A stretch of DNA of 59,409 nucleotides, taken from an uncultured Muribaculaceae bacterium (GTDB taxonomy: Bacteria > Bacteroidota > Bacteroidia > Bacteroidales > Muribaculaceae). This document shows, in pieces, positions 16,779-25,991 of the stretch (position 1 is the first letter of the stretch; every line of letters begins with the position of its first letter). Where the stretch lies: the NCBI GenBank assembly GCA_910586975.1, contig CAJUKX010000017.1, positions 1 to 59,409 of the forward strand. Direction: 5' to 3'. A model generated the notes under the pieces. The model made no database searches. It was not told where the DNA came from and saw only the letters and a list, made by a program, of their open reading frames with translations. The translations under genes were made by a program, and so were the position numbers.

Positions 16779-18698
16779 ATGAACAATACCAAGAAAGCCG
16801 CAAAACGAAATCCGTGGGCATGGATACCTACCCTATACTTCGCCCAGGGGCTTCCTTATGTGGCCGTGATGACCATTTCGGTAATCATGTACAAACGATT
16901 GGGCATTTCAAACACAGACATTGCCCTCTACACAGGTTGGCTCTATCTCCCTTGGGTTATCAAACCCTTCTGGAGTCCTTTTGTCGATATTATAAAGACA
17001 AAAAGATGGTGGACTCTCACCATGCAGTGGATAATAGCTTTTGCCCTTGCCGGAATCGCATTTACCATTCCGACTCCATTTTTCTTCCAGCTCACATTAG
17101 CCATATTCTGGCTTGTGGGCTTCACCTCGGCCACCCACGACATTGCAGCCGACGGCTTCTATATGCTCGCTCTTTCTGAGCATGAGCAGTCGCTGTATGT
17201 GGGTATCCGCTCCACCTTCTACCGCGTCGCCACTGTTGCCGGTCAAGGCTTGCTGGTGATTGTGGCCGGCTTGATTGAAACCAATTCGGGGCTGCCCCCG
17301 GTGCAGGTGACGGTCAATGCCGACCCCGCTGTGGAATGGAGGCCTTGCAATCTTGCCTGGACTGATGCGGCTGAAGCCGACCTGCAGGGAGAGCTTCAGT
17401 TCATCACTCCTGTTCAAGATGCCATCGCAACTACTGCTCCGGCAGAGGTCACCGTTGACGTTAACGGTCAGCAAGTCGTTATGCCATTCAAGGTATACGC
17501 CTCAATGATGCGCGACTCGGTGAAACATCTCAACGAGCGCAACGGATTCGTAGCCGCCGAAACTCCGGCCGCTACTGCCGACAAAACTCCGGCCGCAGCC
17601 TCCGACAATGGTCCCGGCGCGTTCACCAAGTGGGTGAGCGAGACATTCGGCGAGGAACGCGAACCTTACACAGCCAAAGACAACAACATTGCCATAGTAG
17701 GCGTACGCCTTAACCAAAAGCCGGCTCCCGGCGAGGAAATAGTGCTCAACGTCACCCACAAGAGCGGCGACCAGAGCATAAAGCTCGAACAGGCAAGCCT
17801 GTCGACCCGCTTCGTATTCAACGAATCAAACTGGGACAAAACCGCATGGCTATATTACGAAATCGACCATAAGCTGTCGGCTCCTGCCACAGCCAAGTTT
17901 GAGGGTGCATCGGGCAACATACCCTTTGCATGGCTCGTGGTATTTGCCATACTGTCGGCATTCTTCTTTGTAGTCGCCTTCTATCACAGCTGGGCTCTGC
18001 CCCGTCCGGCAAGCGACGGCAACAACGAGGCCGGCACCACCGCCTCGTCTATCTTCAAGGAATTCTTTGAGACATTCAAATCGTTTTTCCAGAAAAAACA
18101 GGTGTGGGTGGCCATCGCATTCATGCTGCTCTACCGTCTGCCCGAGGCTCAGCTTGTAAAACTCATCAACCCCTTCTTGCTCGATCCCATCGACAAGGGC
18201 GGCCTTGGCCTCACTACCGGTGAGGTGGGCATAGTCTACGGCACAGTGGGCATTATCGGTCTCACCATCGGTGGTATCATAGGCGGTATAGCCGCCGCCA
18301 AGGGAGGCTTGAAAAAATGGCTCTGGCCCATGGCTTGGTCCATGTCGCTCACCTGTCTTACATTTGTATATCTGAGCTATGCCGCCAATCACTCGCTGCT
18401 CGTGGTTAACATCTGCGTGTTTATCGAACAGTTTGGCTACGGATTCGGCTTCACAGCCTATATGCTCTACCTCATATACTTCTCAGAGGGCAAACATAAG
18501 ACCGCGCATTATGCAATATGCACCGGCTTCATGGCCCTTGGCATGATGCTGCCCGGCATGGCCGCCGGCTGGCTGCAGGAAACCATCGGCTACCGCCACT
18601 TCTTCATCTGGACAATGATATGCTGCGCCGCCACAATCGGTGTATGTGCTTTCCTGAAGATTGACCCCAATTTCGGTCGTAAAATTGAAAAAGAATAA
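16779..18698 (+). CDS. ampG: AmpG-like muropeptide permease (MFS) with large insert
   Basis: A 639-residue protein from the ATG at 16779; a longer frame from 16656 only re-reads the previous gene. N-terminal helices contain the AmpG-type signature (YFAQGLPYVAVMTISVIMYK, LPWVIKPFWSPFVD, ATHDIAADGFY). The second helix bundle runs from about residue 380 to the end. Between the halves (about 168-379) sits a roughly 210-residue hydrophilic segment with an Ala/Thr/Pro-rich linker and beta-strand-like sequence. E. coli AmpG is 491 residues and lacks such a domain. AmpG imports anhydro-muropeptides across the inner membrane. Neighbours NamZ and SpoIID support that role; the insert is unexplained. Confidence 0.85.
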   Translation: MNNTKKAAKRNPWAWIPTLYFAQGLPYVAVMTISVIMYKRLGISNTDIALYTGWLYLPWVIKPFWSPFVDIIKTKRWWTLTMQWIIAFALAGIAFTIPTPFFFQLTLAIFWLVGFTSATHDIAADGFYMLALSEHEQSLYVGIRSTFYRVATVAGQGLLVIVAGLIETNSGLPPVQVTVNADPAVEWRPCNLAWTDAAEADLQGELQFITPVQDAIATTAPAEVTVDVNGQQVVMPFKVYASMMRDSVKHLNERNGFVAAETPAATADKTPAAASDNGPGAFTKWVSETFGEEREPYTAKDNNIAIVGVRLNQKPAPGEEIVLNVTHKSGDQSIKLEQASLSTRFVFNESNWDKTAWLYYEIDHKLSAPATAKFEGASGNIPFAWLVVFAILSAFFFVVAFYHSWALPRPASDGNNEAGTTASSIFKEFFETFKSFFQKKQVWVAIAFMLLYRLPEAQLVKLINPFLLDPIDKGGLGLTTGEVGIVYGTVGIIGLTIGGIIGGIAAAKGGLKKWLWPMAWSMSLTCLTFVYLSYAANHSLLVVNICVFIEQFGYGFGFTAYMLYLIYFSEGKHKTAHYAICTGFMALGMMLPGMAAGWLQETIGYRHFFIWTMICCAATIGVCAFLKIDPNFGRKIEKE

Positions 18699-18703
18699 CT
18701 GTC

Positions 18704-19960
18704 ATGAAAATCAAACATATCTTTACACTCCTCATAGCAGCCGTGGCCTCGATGGGCGCAGCTGCATCAACCACAGCCCCCGTAGTAAAGCCCGGTATCG
18801 AGGTTCTGCGCGATATGGACTTTGCCCCGCTTAAAGGCAAGCGCGTGGGTCTGCTCACCAATCCTACCGGCGTCGACAATCAGCTCAAGTCTACAATCGA
18901 CATTCTGCACGAAGCTCCGGGCGTTGAACTTGTAGGTCTTTACGCACCCGAGCACGGTGTGCGCGGCGATGTTCATGCCGGCGACCATGTTGACACATTC
19001 GTTGACCCGGCCACGGGTGTCACCGTATACTCATGCTACGGCAAAAACCGTAAGCCCACCCCCGAGATGCTCAAGGATGTGGATATACTCATCTACGACA
19101 TACAGGATATAGGCTGCCGCTCGTTCACATTCATCTCGTCGATGGGTGTGGCTATGGAAGCCTGCGCCGAACAAGGCAAGCAGTTCATGGTGCTCGACCG
19201 TCCCAATCCCCTCACCGGCAATAAGGTGGAAGGCAATCTCGTTGAAGATTCTTGCTACTCGTTTGTAAGCCAATTCCCCATTCCTTACGTATACGGACTC
19301 ACCCCCGGCGAGCTGGCCAACTATCTAAACGAGGAAGGCCTTATAAAGAGCGAGAACGGCAAGAAAGTCGACCTTACCGTTATTCCTATGGAAGGCTGGA
19401 AGCGCGACATGGATTTCCGCGCCACCGGCATGCCCTGGGTACTGCCTTCGCCCCATATCCCCACCCCCGAATCGGCCATCTACTATCCTCTGAGCGGCAT
19501 ACTCGGCGAAATAAACTACATGAACATAGGCGTGGGATATACCGAGCCTTTCAAGCTCTTCACCGCCTCGTGGGTCAACGCCGACGACCTTGCCCGCAAT
19601 CTCAACGCACTCAATCTGCCCGGGCTCATGTTCCGTCCCATCCACATCAAGCCTTTCTACAGCTTCGGCAAAGGCGAGAACATGCAGGGCGTGGAAGTAT
19701 ATGTCACCGACCTTGAAAAAGCGCCCCTGTCGCTCACACAGTTCTATGTGATGCAGGAGCTTGCACGCATGTATCCCGACCATCAGGCATTCAAGACCGC
19801 CGACTCAGGCCGTTTCAATATGTTTGACAAAGTAACCGGCAGCAAGGAAATCCGTCGTCGTTTCTCTAAGAATCATTCTGTGGACGACATGAAGGATTAC
19901 TGGAACAAGGATGTGGAATCATTCAAGAACGCATCTTCCAAATACTACCTCTACAAGTAG
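18704..19960 (+). CDS. namZ: DUF1343/NamZ family exo-beta-N-acetylmuramidase
   Basis: A 418-residue protein with a signal peptide (about residues 1-22). The DUF1343 fold is recognised by GLLTNPTGVD near 48, YAPEHGVRGD near 85, DILIYDIQDIGCRSFTFISSM near 127-147, and LDRPNPLTG near 166. This family (GH171) contains the characterised NamZ enzymes of Bacillus and Tannerella, which release terminal MurNAc from the non-reducing ends of peptidoglycan glycans. It starts 5 bp after the AmpG gene. It would supply free MurNAc outside the inner membrane for the MurT-like protein downstream. Confidence 0.9.
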   Translation: MKIKHIFTLLIAAVASMGAAASTTAPVVKPGIEVLRDMDFAPLKGKRVGLLTNPTGVDNQLKSTIDILHEAPGVELVGLYAPEHGVRGDVHAGDHVDTFVDPATGVTVYSCYGKNRKPTPEMLKDVDILIYDIQDIGCRSFTFISSMGVAMEACAEQGKQFMVLDRPNPLTGNKVEGNLVEDSCYSFVSQFPIPYVYGLTPGELANYLNEEGLIKSENGKKVDLTVIPMEGWKRDMDFRATGMPWVLPSPHIPTPESAIYYPLSGILGEINYMNIGVGYTEPFKLFTASWVNADDLARNLNALNLPGLMFRPIHIKPFYSFGKGENMQGVEVYVTDLEKAPLSLTQFYVMQELARMYPDHQAFKTADSGRFNMFDKVTGSKEIRRRFSKNHSVDDMKDYWNKDVESFKNASSKYYLYK

Positions 19961-19993
19961 AGATTTGCCACCGGTATTTGTGCATTAGTTGTA

Positions 19994-20028
19994 TCTCAAG
20001 CTTAATACGAGTTAAATCCAAACACTCT
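19994..20028 (+). repeat. Right-arm copy of an intergenic repeat, just before the start codon
   Basis: A 35-nt stretch nearly identical to 23043-23079 (three substitutions or indels). It ends 7 nt before the ATG at 20036. The 75-bp gap 19961-20035 contains no recognisable TAnnTTTG promoter, so the element lies within the operon transcript. Confidence 0.7.
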
Positions 20029-20035
20029 CTTAAAA

Positions 20036-22873
20036 ATGTTTACCGATTCTCCACAACATAATTATTTCCTGCAGGATATCCTCAGATTCATACCGAGCGA
20101 CCGTGTGTTCACCGACGAACTCCACACCTTGGCCTGGGGTACTGACGCGAGCTTTTACCGTCTTATTCCTAAAATTGTAATCATCTCAGCCGATGAGCAG
20201 GAAATAAAGAAAATACTTAAGGCCGCATGGCTCTACGAGGTGCCGGTAACATTCCGTGCCGCCGGCACAAGCCTGTCGGGGCAGTCAATCACCGACTCTG
20301 TTCTTGTGGTGGCCGCCCGTCGCTGGGAAAAATTCTGGCTGTCGCCCGATGCCAAGACCATAAGGGTGCAACCCGGTATAGTGGCCGGACGTCTTAACAC
20401 CATTCTGGCCAAGTACGGACGTCTGTTCTCGCCCGACCCGGCTTCGAAGAACTCGGCCATGGTTGGCGGTATAATTATCAACAACGCATCGGGCATGAAC
20501 TGCGGCACACACGCCAACAGCGACCGCATCCTGCAATCGGTGCGCATCATCCTGGCAGATGGTACAACTCTCGACACCGGCGACATAGCCTCCAAAGAAG
20601 AATTCCGTCGCACTCACCCCTCCATGCTTGAGGAAATCGAGGCCATACGTTATGCCATAACGGCCGACGAGGAGCTGGTGCGTCGCATCAAATACAAATA
20701 CTCTATCAAAAATGTGACCGGACTGAATCTGCTGCCCTTTGTCACATTTGAAGACCCGTTTGATATCATAGCCCACTGCATAGTGGGTAGCGAAGGTACT
20801 CTGGCATTTCTGGCCGAAGCCACCCTAAACACATCTCACCTGTATCCGTACTCGGCTTCGGGTATGATTTATTTCAACGACATTTCTGAAGCAAGCCGCT
20901 GTGTTGTGTCGCTGAAAACCGGTTCATCAGTCTTCTCGTGCGAGATGCTCGACAAGAAATCGCTCGAAGCCGTTCACGACCCGCACGGCAAGGGCCTCAC
21001 CGCTCTGCTCATCGAGACTAAAGCCGATACTACAGAAAAACTTGATGAGAATATCAAGGCCATAATAGAGATTCTCAACGGCTTTGAACTCGCATTCCCG
21101 GCTGAGTTTTCAAGCGATCCGGAGGTGTGCGCCAACTGGTGGGCTCTGCGTTCGGGCATCTTCCCGGCCGTGGGCGGAACCCGCAAACCCGGCACTACCG
21201 TGGTAATCGAGGATGTGGCCTTCCATATAGCCGACCTTCCCCACGCCACCCGCGATCTGCAGCAACTGCTCATCGACAGCGGCTACGAGGACGCCTGCAT
21301 ATATGGCCACGCGCTCGAGGGCAACTACCACTTCGTGATCTCGCAGTCGTTTGAAACCCAGGAAGACATCGACCGTTACAAACATCTGATGGAAGAAATA
21401 GAGCATCTGGTCATCGACCGTTACGACGGCTCGCTCAAGGCCGAACACGGCGTGGGCCTTAACGTCGCTCCTTTCATCGTCAAGGAATGGGGCGAGAGAG
21501 CATGGAGCTACATGCGCCGCATCAAGGATGCCTTCGACCCCTCAAACATACTCAACCGAGGCGTTGTGTTCAACGACGACCCCAATTGCTTCATCAAGAA
21601 TTTCAAGCATCTGCCGGTTGCTCATCCTTTGGTTGACAAATGTATTGAATGTGGATTCTGCGAGCCCAACTGCGTCAGCGCAGGATATACCATGTCGGCC
21701 AGAACACGTATTGTGGTATTTCGCGAAATCACACGTCTGAAGCGCGAGGGTACTCCCGAAGCACTGAGCCGTGCTGCCCGTCTGGAGAAGGCTTATCAAT
21801 ATCAGGGCAAGGAAACCTGCGCCGGCGATGGTCTGTGCAGCACTTCATGCCCCATGAAAATAAATACCGGTGAACTGATTCACCTGCTGCGCGAGCAGGA
21901 TTGCCCGCCCGGATCTTTCGCATATAAGATAGGTCAGCAATCGGCCCGTCACCTCAGTGGCATCTCCAAGGGCATGAGACTGGCTCTGGGAGCCGCCGAT
22001 CTCACCCGCAAGGTTATAGGCAACTCTGCCGTTGATACCATAGGCCGCAGCCTGCACTCCTTAGGCATGCCGCTATGGAACGCAGCACTGCCCGCGCCCT
22101 ACTCCATAGACAAGACCGCCCGCGAGGTGCAGGAAAGCGATGCCAACAGTCCCTCGCCCGACAAGGTTGTCTACTTCCCGTCGTGCATCAACCGCACCAT
22201 GGGCGAGACTCCCGAAAAGCACAAGGATGTGGCTCCGCTGGTCGACACTATGGTAAAACTGTGCCATAAGGCCGGTTATGAGGTGATTTTTCCCGAGGGT
22301 ATGGACTCGCTGTGCTGCGGTATGATTTGGGAGAGCAAGGGTATGCCCGCAATTGCCGATGAAATGACCGCCAAGCTCGAAAAAGCCCTGCTCAAAGCAT
22401 CTGAGAACGGCAAATATCCCGTTCTCTGCGACCAAAGCCCCTGCCTGCACCGCATGCGTCAGCATATCAAGAGCATGCCGCTGTATGAGCCGGCCGAATT
22501 TATATCCAAATTCCTGGCTCCTAACCTTGAGTTCCATCCTACAGATGAACCCATATCGGTACACGTCACCTGCTCTACCCGCCTGATGGGACTTGGACCG
22601 GTGATAATAGACCTTGCCCATCGTTGTTCGACCAATGTAACCGTTCCGGCCGAAGTAGGCTGCTGCGGATTTGCCGGCGACAAGGGTTTCTTCTATCCCG
22701 AAATCAACCGCTGGGCACTGCGCAAGCTGCGTCCTTCGCTCGAAAAAGCCGGTGTGAAAAGCGGTTATTCAAACTCGCGCACTTGCGAGATAGGTCTTAC
22801 AAGCAACAGCGGCGTAAGCTATAAATCAATCGTCTACCTTGTAAACGACTGCACCACCGCAAAGAAAAACTAA
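20036..22873 (+). CDS. D-lactate dehydrogenase-like FAD/Fe-S oxidoreductase (GlcD-GlcF-type fusion)
   Basis: A 945-residue fusion. The FAD_binding_4 domain lies at about residues 35-260 (FRAAGTSLSGQS, NNASGMNCGTHAN), and the FAD-oxidase C-terminal domain at about 260-520 (GSLKAEHGVGLN). Two ferredoxin-type Cys clusters follow near 537 (CIECGFCEPNC) and 594-607, then two CCG domains near 760 and 876. This layout is that of membrane-associated D-lactate/glycolate dehydrogenases that pass electrons to quinones. MurQ, encoded downstream in the same array, releases D-lactate, so oxidation of that product is the likely task. D-2-hydroxyglutarate or glycolate remain alternatives. Confidence 0.85.
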   Translation: MFTDSPQHNYFLQDILRFIPSDRVFTDELHTLAWGTDASFYRLIPKIVIISADEQEIKKILKAAWLYEVPVTFRAAGTSLSGQSITDSVLVVAARRWEKFWLSPDAKTIRVQPGIVAGRLNTILAKYGRLFSPDPASKNSAMVGGIIINNASGMNCGTHANSDRILQSVRIILADGTTLDTGDIASKEEFRRTHPSMLEEIEAIRYAITADEELVRRIKYKYSIKNVTGLNLLPFVTFEDPFDIIAHCIVGSEGTLAFLAEATLNTSHLYPYSASGMIYFNDISEASRCVVSLKTGSSVFSCEMLDKKSLEAVHDPHGKGLTALLIETKADTTEKLDENIKAIIEILNGFELAFPAEFSSDPEVCANWWALRSGIFPAVGGTRKPGTTVVIEDVAFHIADLPHATRDLQQLLIDSGYEDACIYGHALEGNYHFVISQSFETQEDIDRYKHLMEEIEHLVIDRYDGSLKAEHGVGLNVAPFIVKEWGERAWSYMRRIKDAFDPSNILNRGVVFNDDPNCFIKNFKHLPVAHPLVDKCIECGFCEPNCVSAGYTMSARTRIVVFREITRLKREGTPEALSRAARLEKAYQYQGKETCAGDGLCSTSCPMKINTGELIHLLREQDCPPGSFAYKIGQQSARHLSGISKGMRLALGAADLTRKVIGNSAVDTIGRSLHSLGMPLWNAALPAPYSIDKTAREVQESDANSPSPDKVVYFPSCINRTMGETPEKHKDVAPLVDTMVKLCHKAGYEVIFPEGMDSLCCGMIWESKGMPAIADEMTAKLEKALLKASENGKYPVLCDQSPCLHRMRQHIKSMPLYEPAEFISKFLAPNLEFHPTDEPISVHVTCSTRLMGLGPVIIDLAHRCSTNVTVPAEVGCCGFAGDKGFFYPEINRWALRKLRPSLEKAGVKSGYSNSRTCEIGLTSNSGVSYKSIVYLVNDCTTAKKN

Positions 22874-23079
22874 GAATGTGTTTGAATTTAACACACAAAA
22901 AAGATTATATTGTTGAATTGAAGATAAAATGAATATGTTTCGCATTAATCTTGAGGCCAATTACGGTGCTTTTTCCACCGTTCATCAGTCACGTAGCTCG
23001 CTACGCTCCTTCTTCTCTCTGAAAAAATCTCCCGTAATTGACTCTCAAGCTTAATTCGAGTTAAATTCAATCACACTCT
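22873..23079. repeat. Palindromic intergenic element with nested inverted repeats
   Basis: Outer arms 22873-22892 and 23060-23079 are inverted copies (15 to 16 of 20 positions match). Inner arms 22944-22966 and 23032-23055 are a second inverted pair that continues into TTTTTC/GAAAAA. The centre holds the palindrome CGTAGCTCGCTACG (22992-23005). The left side has an extra 51 bp between its two arms. It fills the gap between the D-lactate dehydrogenase stop and the MurT-like start, and looks like a short non-coding interspersed element. Related partial copies are at 19994-20028 and 35086-35154. Confidence 0.65.
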
Positions 23080-23084
23080 AACAG

Positions 23085-24269
23085 ATGGATAAAACCGCAC
23101 AGACATCCAAGACCGGCCGATTGTTAGCCCTTGATATACTCAGAGGTATAACCATCGCAGGCATGATTCTGGTAAACAACCCGGGATCGTGGGGACATAT
23201 CTATGCACCGCTCAGACATGCCTCGTGGAACGGACTCACTCCTACCGACCTGGTATTCCCGTTCTTCATGTTCATCATGGGCATATCCACATACTTCTCG
23301 CTCAGGAAGTATGACTTCACACTTACGGGCAAGTGTCTGTGGAAAATAGTGCGCCGCTCGGTGGTGATATTCCTCATAGGCATGTTCATCGCATGGTTCG
23401 GTCTGTTCCTGCGCGGAGTGCTGTCCGGCAAGACTTTCAGCGATGCTGTCTTCAACTTCGACCACATACGTATTCTCGGAGTAATGCCCCGTCTGGGTAT
23501 ATGCTATGGTGTGGGGGCAATCAGTGCCCTGCTGCTCAAGAAGAAGGCTCTGCCGTGGTTTACAGCCGCGCTGCTGGCAGTATATACCATAATACTGCTT
23601 ACGGGCAACGGATTTGAGTTCTCAGACAATAATGTGATTTCTATCATCGACCATAAGGTGCTCGGACCCGCGCACATGTACTCTGATACAATCGACGGAG
23701 TAACGCTCAAGTTCGACCCCGAAGGCCTGCTCAGCACCCTGCCATCAATCGCCCACATGCTTATAGGCTTTATGTGCGGAGGGCTGATTTCTTCTACAAA
23801 AGACAATAATCTGCGCATAAACAAACTTTTTATTGTCGGCACTATCCTTACCTTCAGCGGTTTTCTGCTGAGCTACGGTCTGCCTGTGAACAAGAAGATA
23901 TGGTCGCCGACATTTGTCCTCACCACCTGCGGACTGGCAGCAAGTTTCCTTGGCCTGCTTATCTGGATAATCGACATTCGCGGCTATCGCAAATGGTGTC
24001 GGTTTTTTGAAGCTTTCGGCATCAATCCCCTGTTCATGTATTGCCTTGGCGCGATACTGTCGATAATAACGGGTGCTGTAAAGATTCCATGGAACGGAGT
24101 GGAGAGCGGCATGATCTCCATCAAGGGGTGGTTATATCAAGGCGTTCTTATTCCTGTATGCGGCGACAACACCACACTGGCATCTCTCCTTTTTGCCGTT
24201 ATATTCGTTTTAGTAAACTGGCTTATCGGCCTCATCCTTTATAAAAAGCAAATTTATATAAAAATATGA
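23085..24269 (+). CDS. murT: DUF5009 membrane protein, MurT-like MurNAc transporter candidate
   Basis: A 394-residue protein with about 10-11 hydrophobic segments. Its N-terminus is typical of the heparan-alpha-glucosaminide N-acetyltransferase/DUF5009 family (LDILRGITIAGMILVNNPGSW, LVFPFFMFIMGISTYFSL). It is followed at once by a sugar kinase (4-bp ATGA overlap) and by murQ, the same order as the MurT-MurK-MurQ MurNAc uptake locus of Tannerella forsythia, where the inner membrane protein imports MurNAc. I infer the same role here. The family could instead acetylate extracytoplasmic glucosamine units using cytoplasmic acetyl-CoA. Confidence 0.72.
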   Translation: MDKTAQTSKTGRLLALDILRGITIAGMILVNNPGSWGHIYAPLRHASWNGLTPTDLVFPFFMFIMGISTYFSLRKYDFTLTGKCLWKIVRRSVVIFLIGMFIAWFGLFLRGVLSGKTFSDAVFNFDHIRILGVMPRLGICYGVGAISALLLKKKALPWFTAALLAVYTIILLTGNGFEFSDNNVISIIDHKVLGPAHMYSDTIDGVTLKFDPEGLLSTLPSIAHMLIGFMCGGLISSTKDNNLRINKLFIVGTILTFSGFLLSYGLPVNKKIWSPTFVLTTCGLAASFLGLLIWIIDIRGYRKWCRFFEAFGINPLFMYCLGAILSIITGAVKIPWNGVESGMISIKGWLYQGVLIPVCGDNTTLASLLFAVIFVLVNWLIGLILYKKQIYIKI

Positions 24270-25108
24270 TACTCGTAGCTGACTGCGGCAGCACTAAGAT
24301 AGACTGGTGCCTCCTTAACAATCAAAAAGTAGAGAAACAAGTGTTCACCATGGGTATGAACGCTGTAATGCTCACCGAAGAAGAAATACGTCTTCGCATA
24401 GCCGAAGAACTCGTGCCCGAACTTACCGGATATCCCGTTGAAGAAGTTTACTTCTACGGCGCCGGCTGCATATCCGAAGAGGTATGTTCAAACGTGGCCC
24501 GCGCCATCCGCAGCAATTTTTCAGATAATATAAAGGTTGAAGTACACACCGACCTGCTGGCCGCTGCCCGCGCGCTCTTCGGCCACAAGCCCGGTATAGC
24601 ATGTATACTGGGTACAGGCTCAAATTCGTGCTACTACGACGGCGAAAAAATCGTTGACAACGTTTCTCCCCTGGGATATATCCTGGGCGACGAAGGCTCG
24701 GGCGCAGTACTGGGCAAACTCCTCTTGGGCGATATACTCAAGAATCAGCTGCCGCAGGAAATTTGTACCAAATTCCTCAAGCAGTACGACCTCGACCGTC
24801 TGGCCATCATACGTCGTGTTTACAAAGAACCCCAGGCCAACCGTTTCCTTGCATCGGTTACTCCCTTCCTGCTCGAGAACATCGACTGCCCTGAGATTCA
24901 TGAACTCGTACTCAACGCTTTCAAGGCATTCTTCAAGCGCAACATCACTCAATACCCCCACTACGACACACTTAAAGTTAATTTCATAGGCTCAATAGCC
25001 CACTACTTCCGCTCGGTGCTCGAAGAAGCTGCCGAAGCCAACGGTTGCACCATAGGCAATATAATAAAGTCGCCCATGGAAGGCCTTATCAAATTCCATA
25101 CAGCATAA
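24266..25108 (+). CDS. murK: BadF/BadG-type amino-sugar kinase (MurK-like)
   Basis: A 280-residue ASKHA-fold kinase: phosphate-1 motif VADCGSTKIDWCL at residues 4-16, adenosine region GTGSNSCYYDG near 115, and GDEGSGAVLGKLL near 140. It belongs to the N-acetylglucosamine kinase/BadF group and would phosphorylate MurNAc (or GlcNAc) at O6 in the cytoplasm. It overlaps the transporter gene by 4 bp and lies 58 bp before murQ, whose substrate is MurNAc-6-phosphate. The choice of MurNAc over GlcNAc is inferred from context. Confidence 0.85.
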   Translation: MILVADCGSTKIDWCLLNNQKVEKQVFTMGMNAVMLTEEEIRLRIAEELVPELTGYPVEEVYFYGAGCISEEVCSNVARAIRSNFSDNIKVEVHTDLLAAARALFGHKPGIACILGTGSNSCYYDGEKIVDNVSPLGYILGDEGSGAVLGKLLLGDILKNQLPQEICTKFLKQYDLDRLAIIRRVYKEPQANRFLASVTPFLLENIDCPEIHELVLNAFKAFFKRNITQYPHYDTLKVNFIGSIAHYFRSVLEEAAEANGCTIGNIIKSPMEGLIKFHTA

Positions 25109-25166
25109 ATCACACAAGGAGCAATAACGCATAACTGCGGCGCTCTCATTTAAAACCAATCATAAA

Positions 25167-25991
25167 ATGGCATTTGTAAAAATCAGCGAGCAGTCCTCGC
25201 TTTACGACAATCTCGAAAAAAAGTCGGTAGGTGAAATCTTGCACGACATCAATAACGAAGACAAGAAAGTAGCTCTGGCTGTAGAAAAAGCACTGCCCCA
25301 GATTGAAAAACTTGTTACTGAAATCGTCAAGCGCATGAAACTTGGCGGACGTATATTCTACATCGGTGCCGGCACATCAGGTCGTCTCGGCGTGCTCGAT
25401 GCTTCTGAAATTCCTCCAACATTCGGTATGGATCCCTCGTGGGTTATCGGTCTGATTGCCGGCGGCGACACCGCTCTGCGCAGCGCCGTCGAAAATGCCG
25501 AAGACGACGTTCACCAGGGTTGGGCCGACCTTCAGAAATTCAACATCAACAATAAGGATACAGTAATCGGTATAGCCGCCTCGGGTACAACGCCCTACGT
25601 TATCGGTGCGCTCAACGATTGCCGTGCCAACGGCATACTCACAGCGGCCATCACTTCCAATCCCGACGCTCCTGTCAGCGAAGCCGCCGATATAGCCATC
25701 GAGATGGTTGTTGGACCTGAATTTGTAACAGGTTCTTCGCGCATGAAATCGGGTACCGGACAAAAGATGATCTGCAACATGATCTCAACTGCCGTGATGA
25801 TACAGATGGGTCGCGTTAAAGGCAACAAGATGGTAAACATGCAGCTTACCAATGCCAAGCTCGTTGACCGCGGCACCCGTATGGTGATGGACGAACTCGG
25901 ACTGGATTATGAAGAAGCCAAGCGCCTGCTGCTCTTCCACGGCTCGGTGAAAAATGCAGTTGATGCTTACCGTTCAAGCGACCATAAATGA
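25167..25991 (+). CDS. murQ: N-acetylmuramic acid 6-phosphate etherase
   Basis: A 274-residue SIS-domain protein with the MurQ signature: FYIGAGTSGRLGVLDASEIPPTFG near residues 65-90, and PEFVTGSSRMKSGTGQKMICNM near 185-207. It cleaves the lactyl ether of MurNAc-6-phosphate to give GlcNAc-6-phosphate and D-lactate. The length is slightly short of the usual about 300 residues but both key motifs are present. It overlaps the SGNH hydrolase gene by 4 bp. Confidence 0.95.
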   Translation: MAFVKISEQSSLYDNLEKKSVGEILHDINNEDKKVALAVEKALPQIEKLVTEIVKRMKLGGRIFYIGAGTSGRLGVLDASEIPPTFGMDPSWVIGLIAGGDTALRSAVENAEDDVHQGWADLQKFNINNKDTVIGIAASGTTPYVIGALNDCRANGILTAAITSNPDAPVSEAADIAIEMVVGPEFVTGSSRMKSGTGQKMICNMISTAVMIQMGRVKGNKMVNMQLTNAKLVDRGTRMVMDELGLDYEEAKRLLLFHGSVKNAVDAYRSSDHK

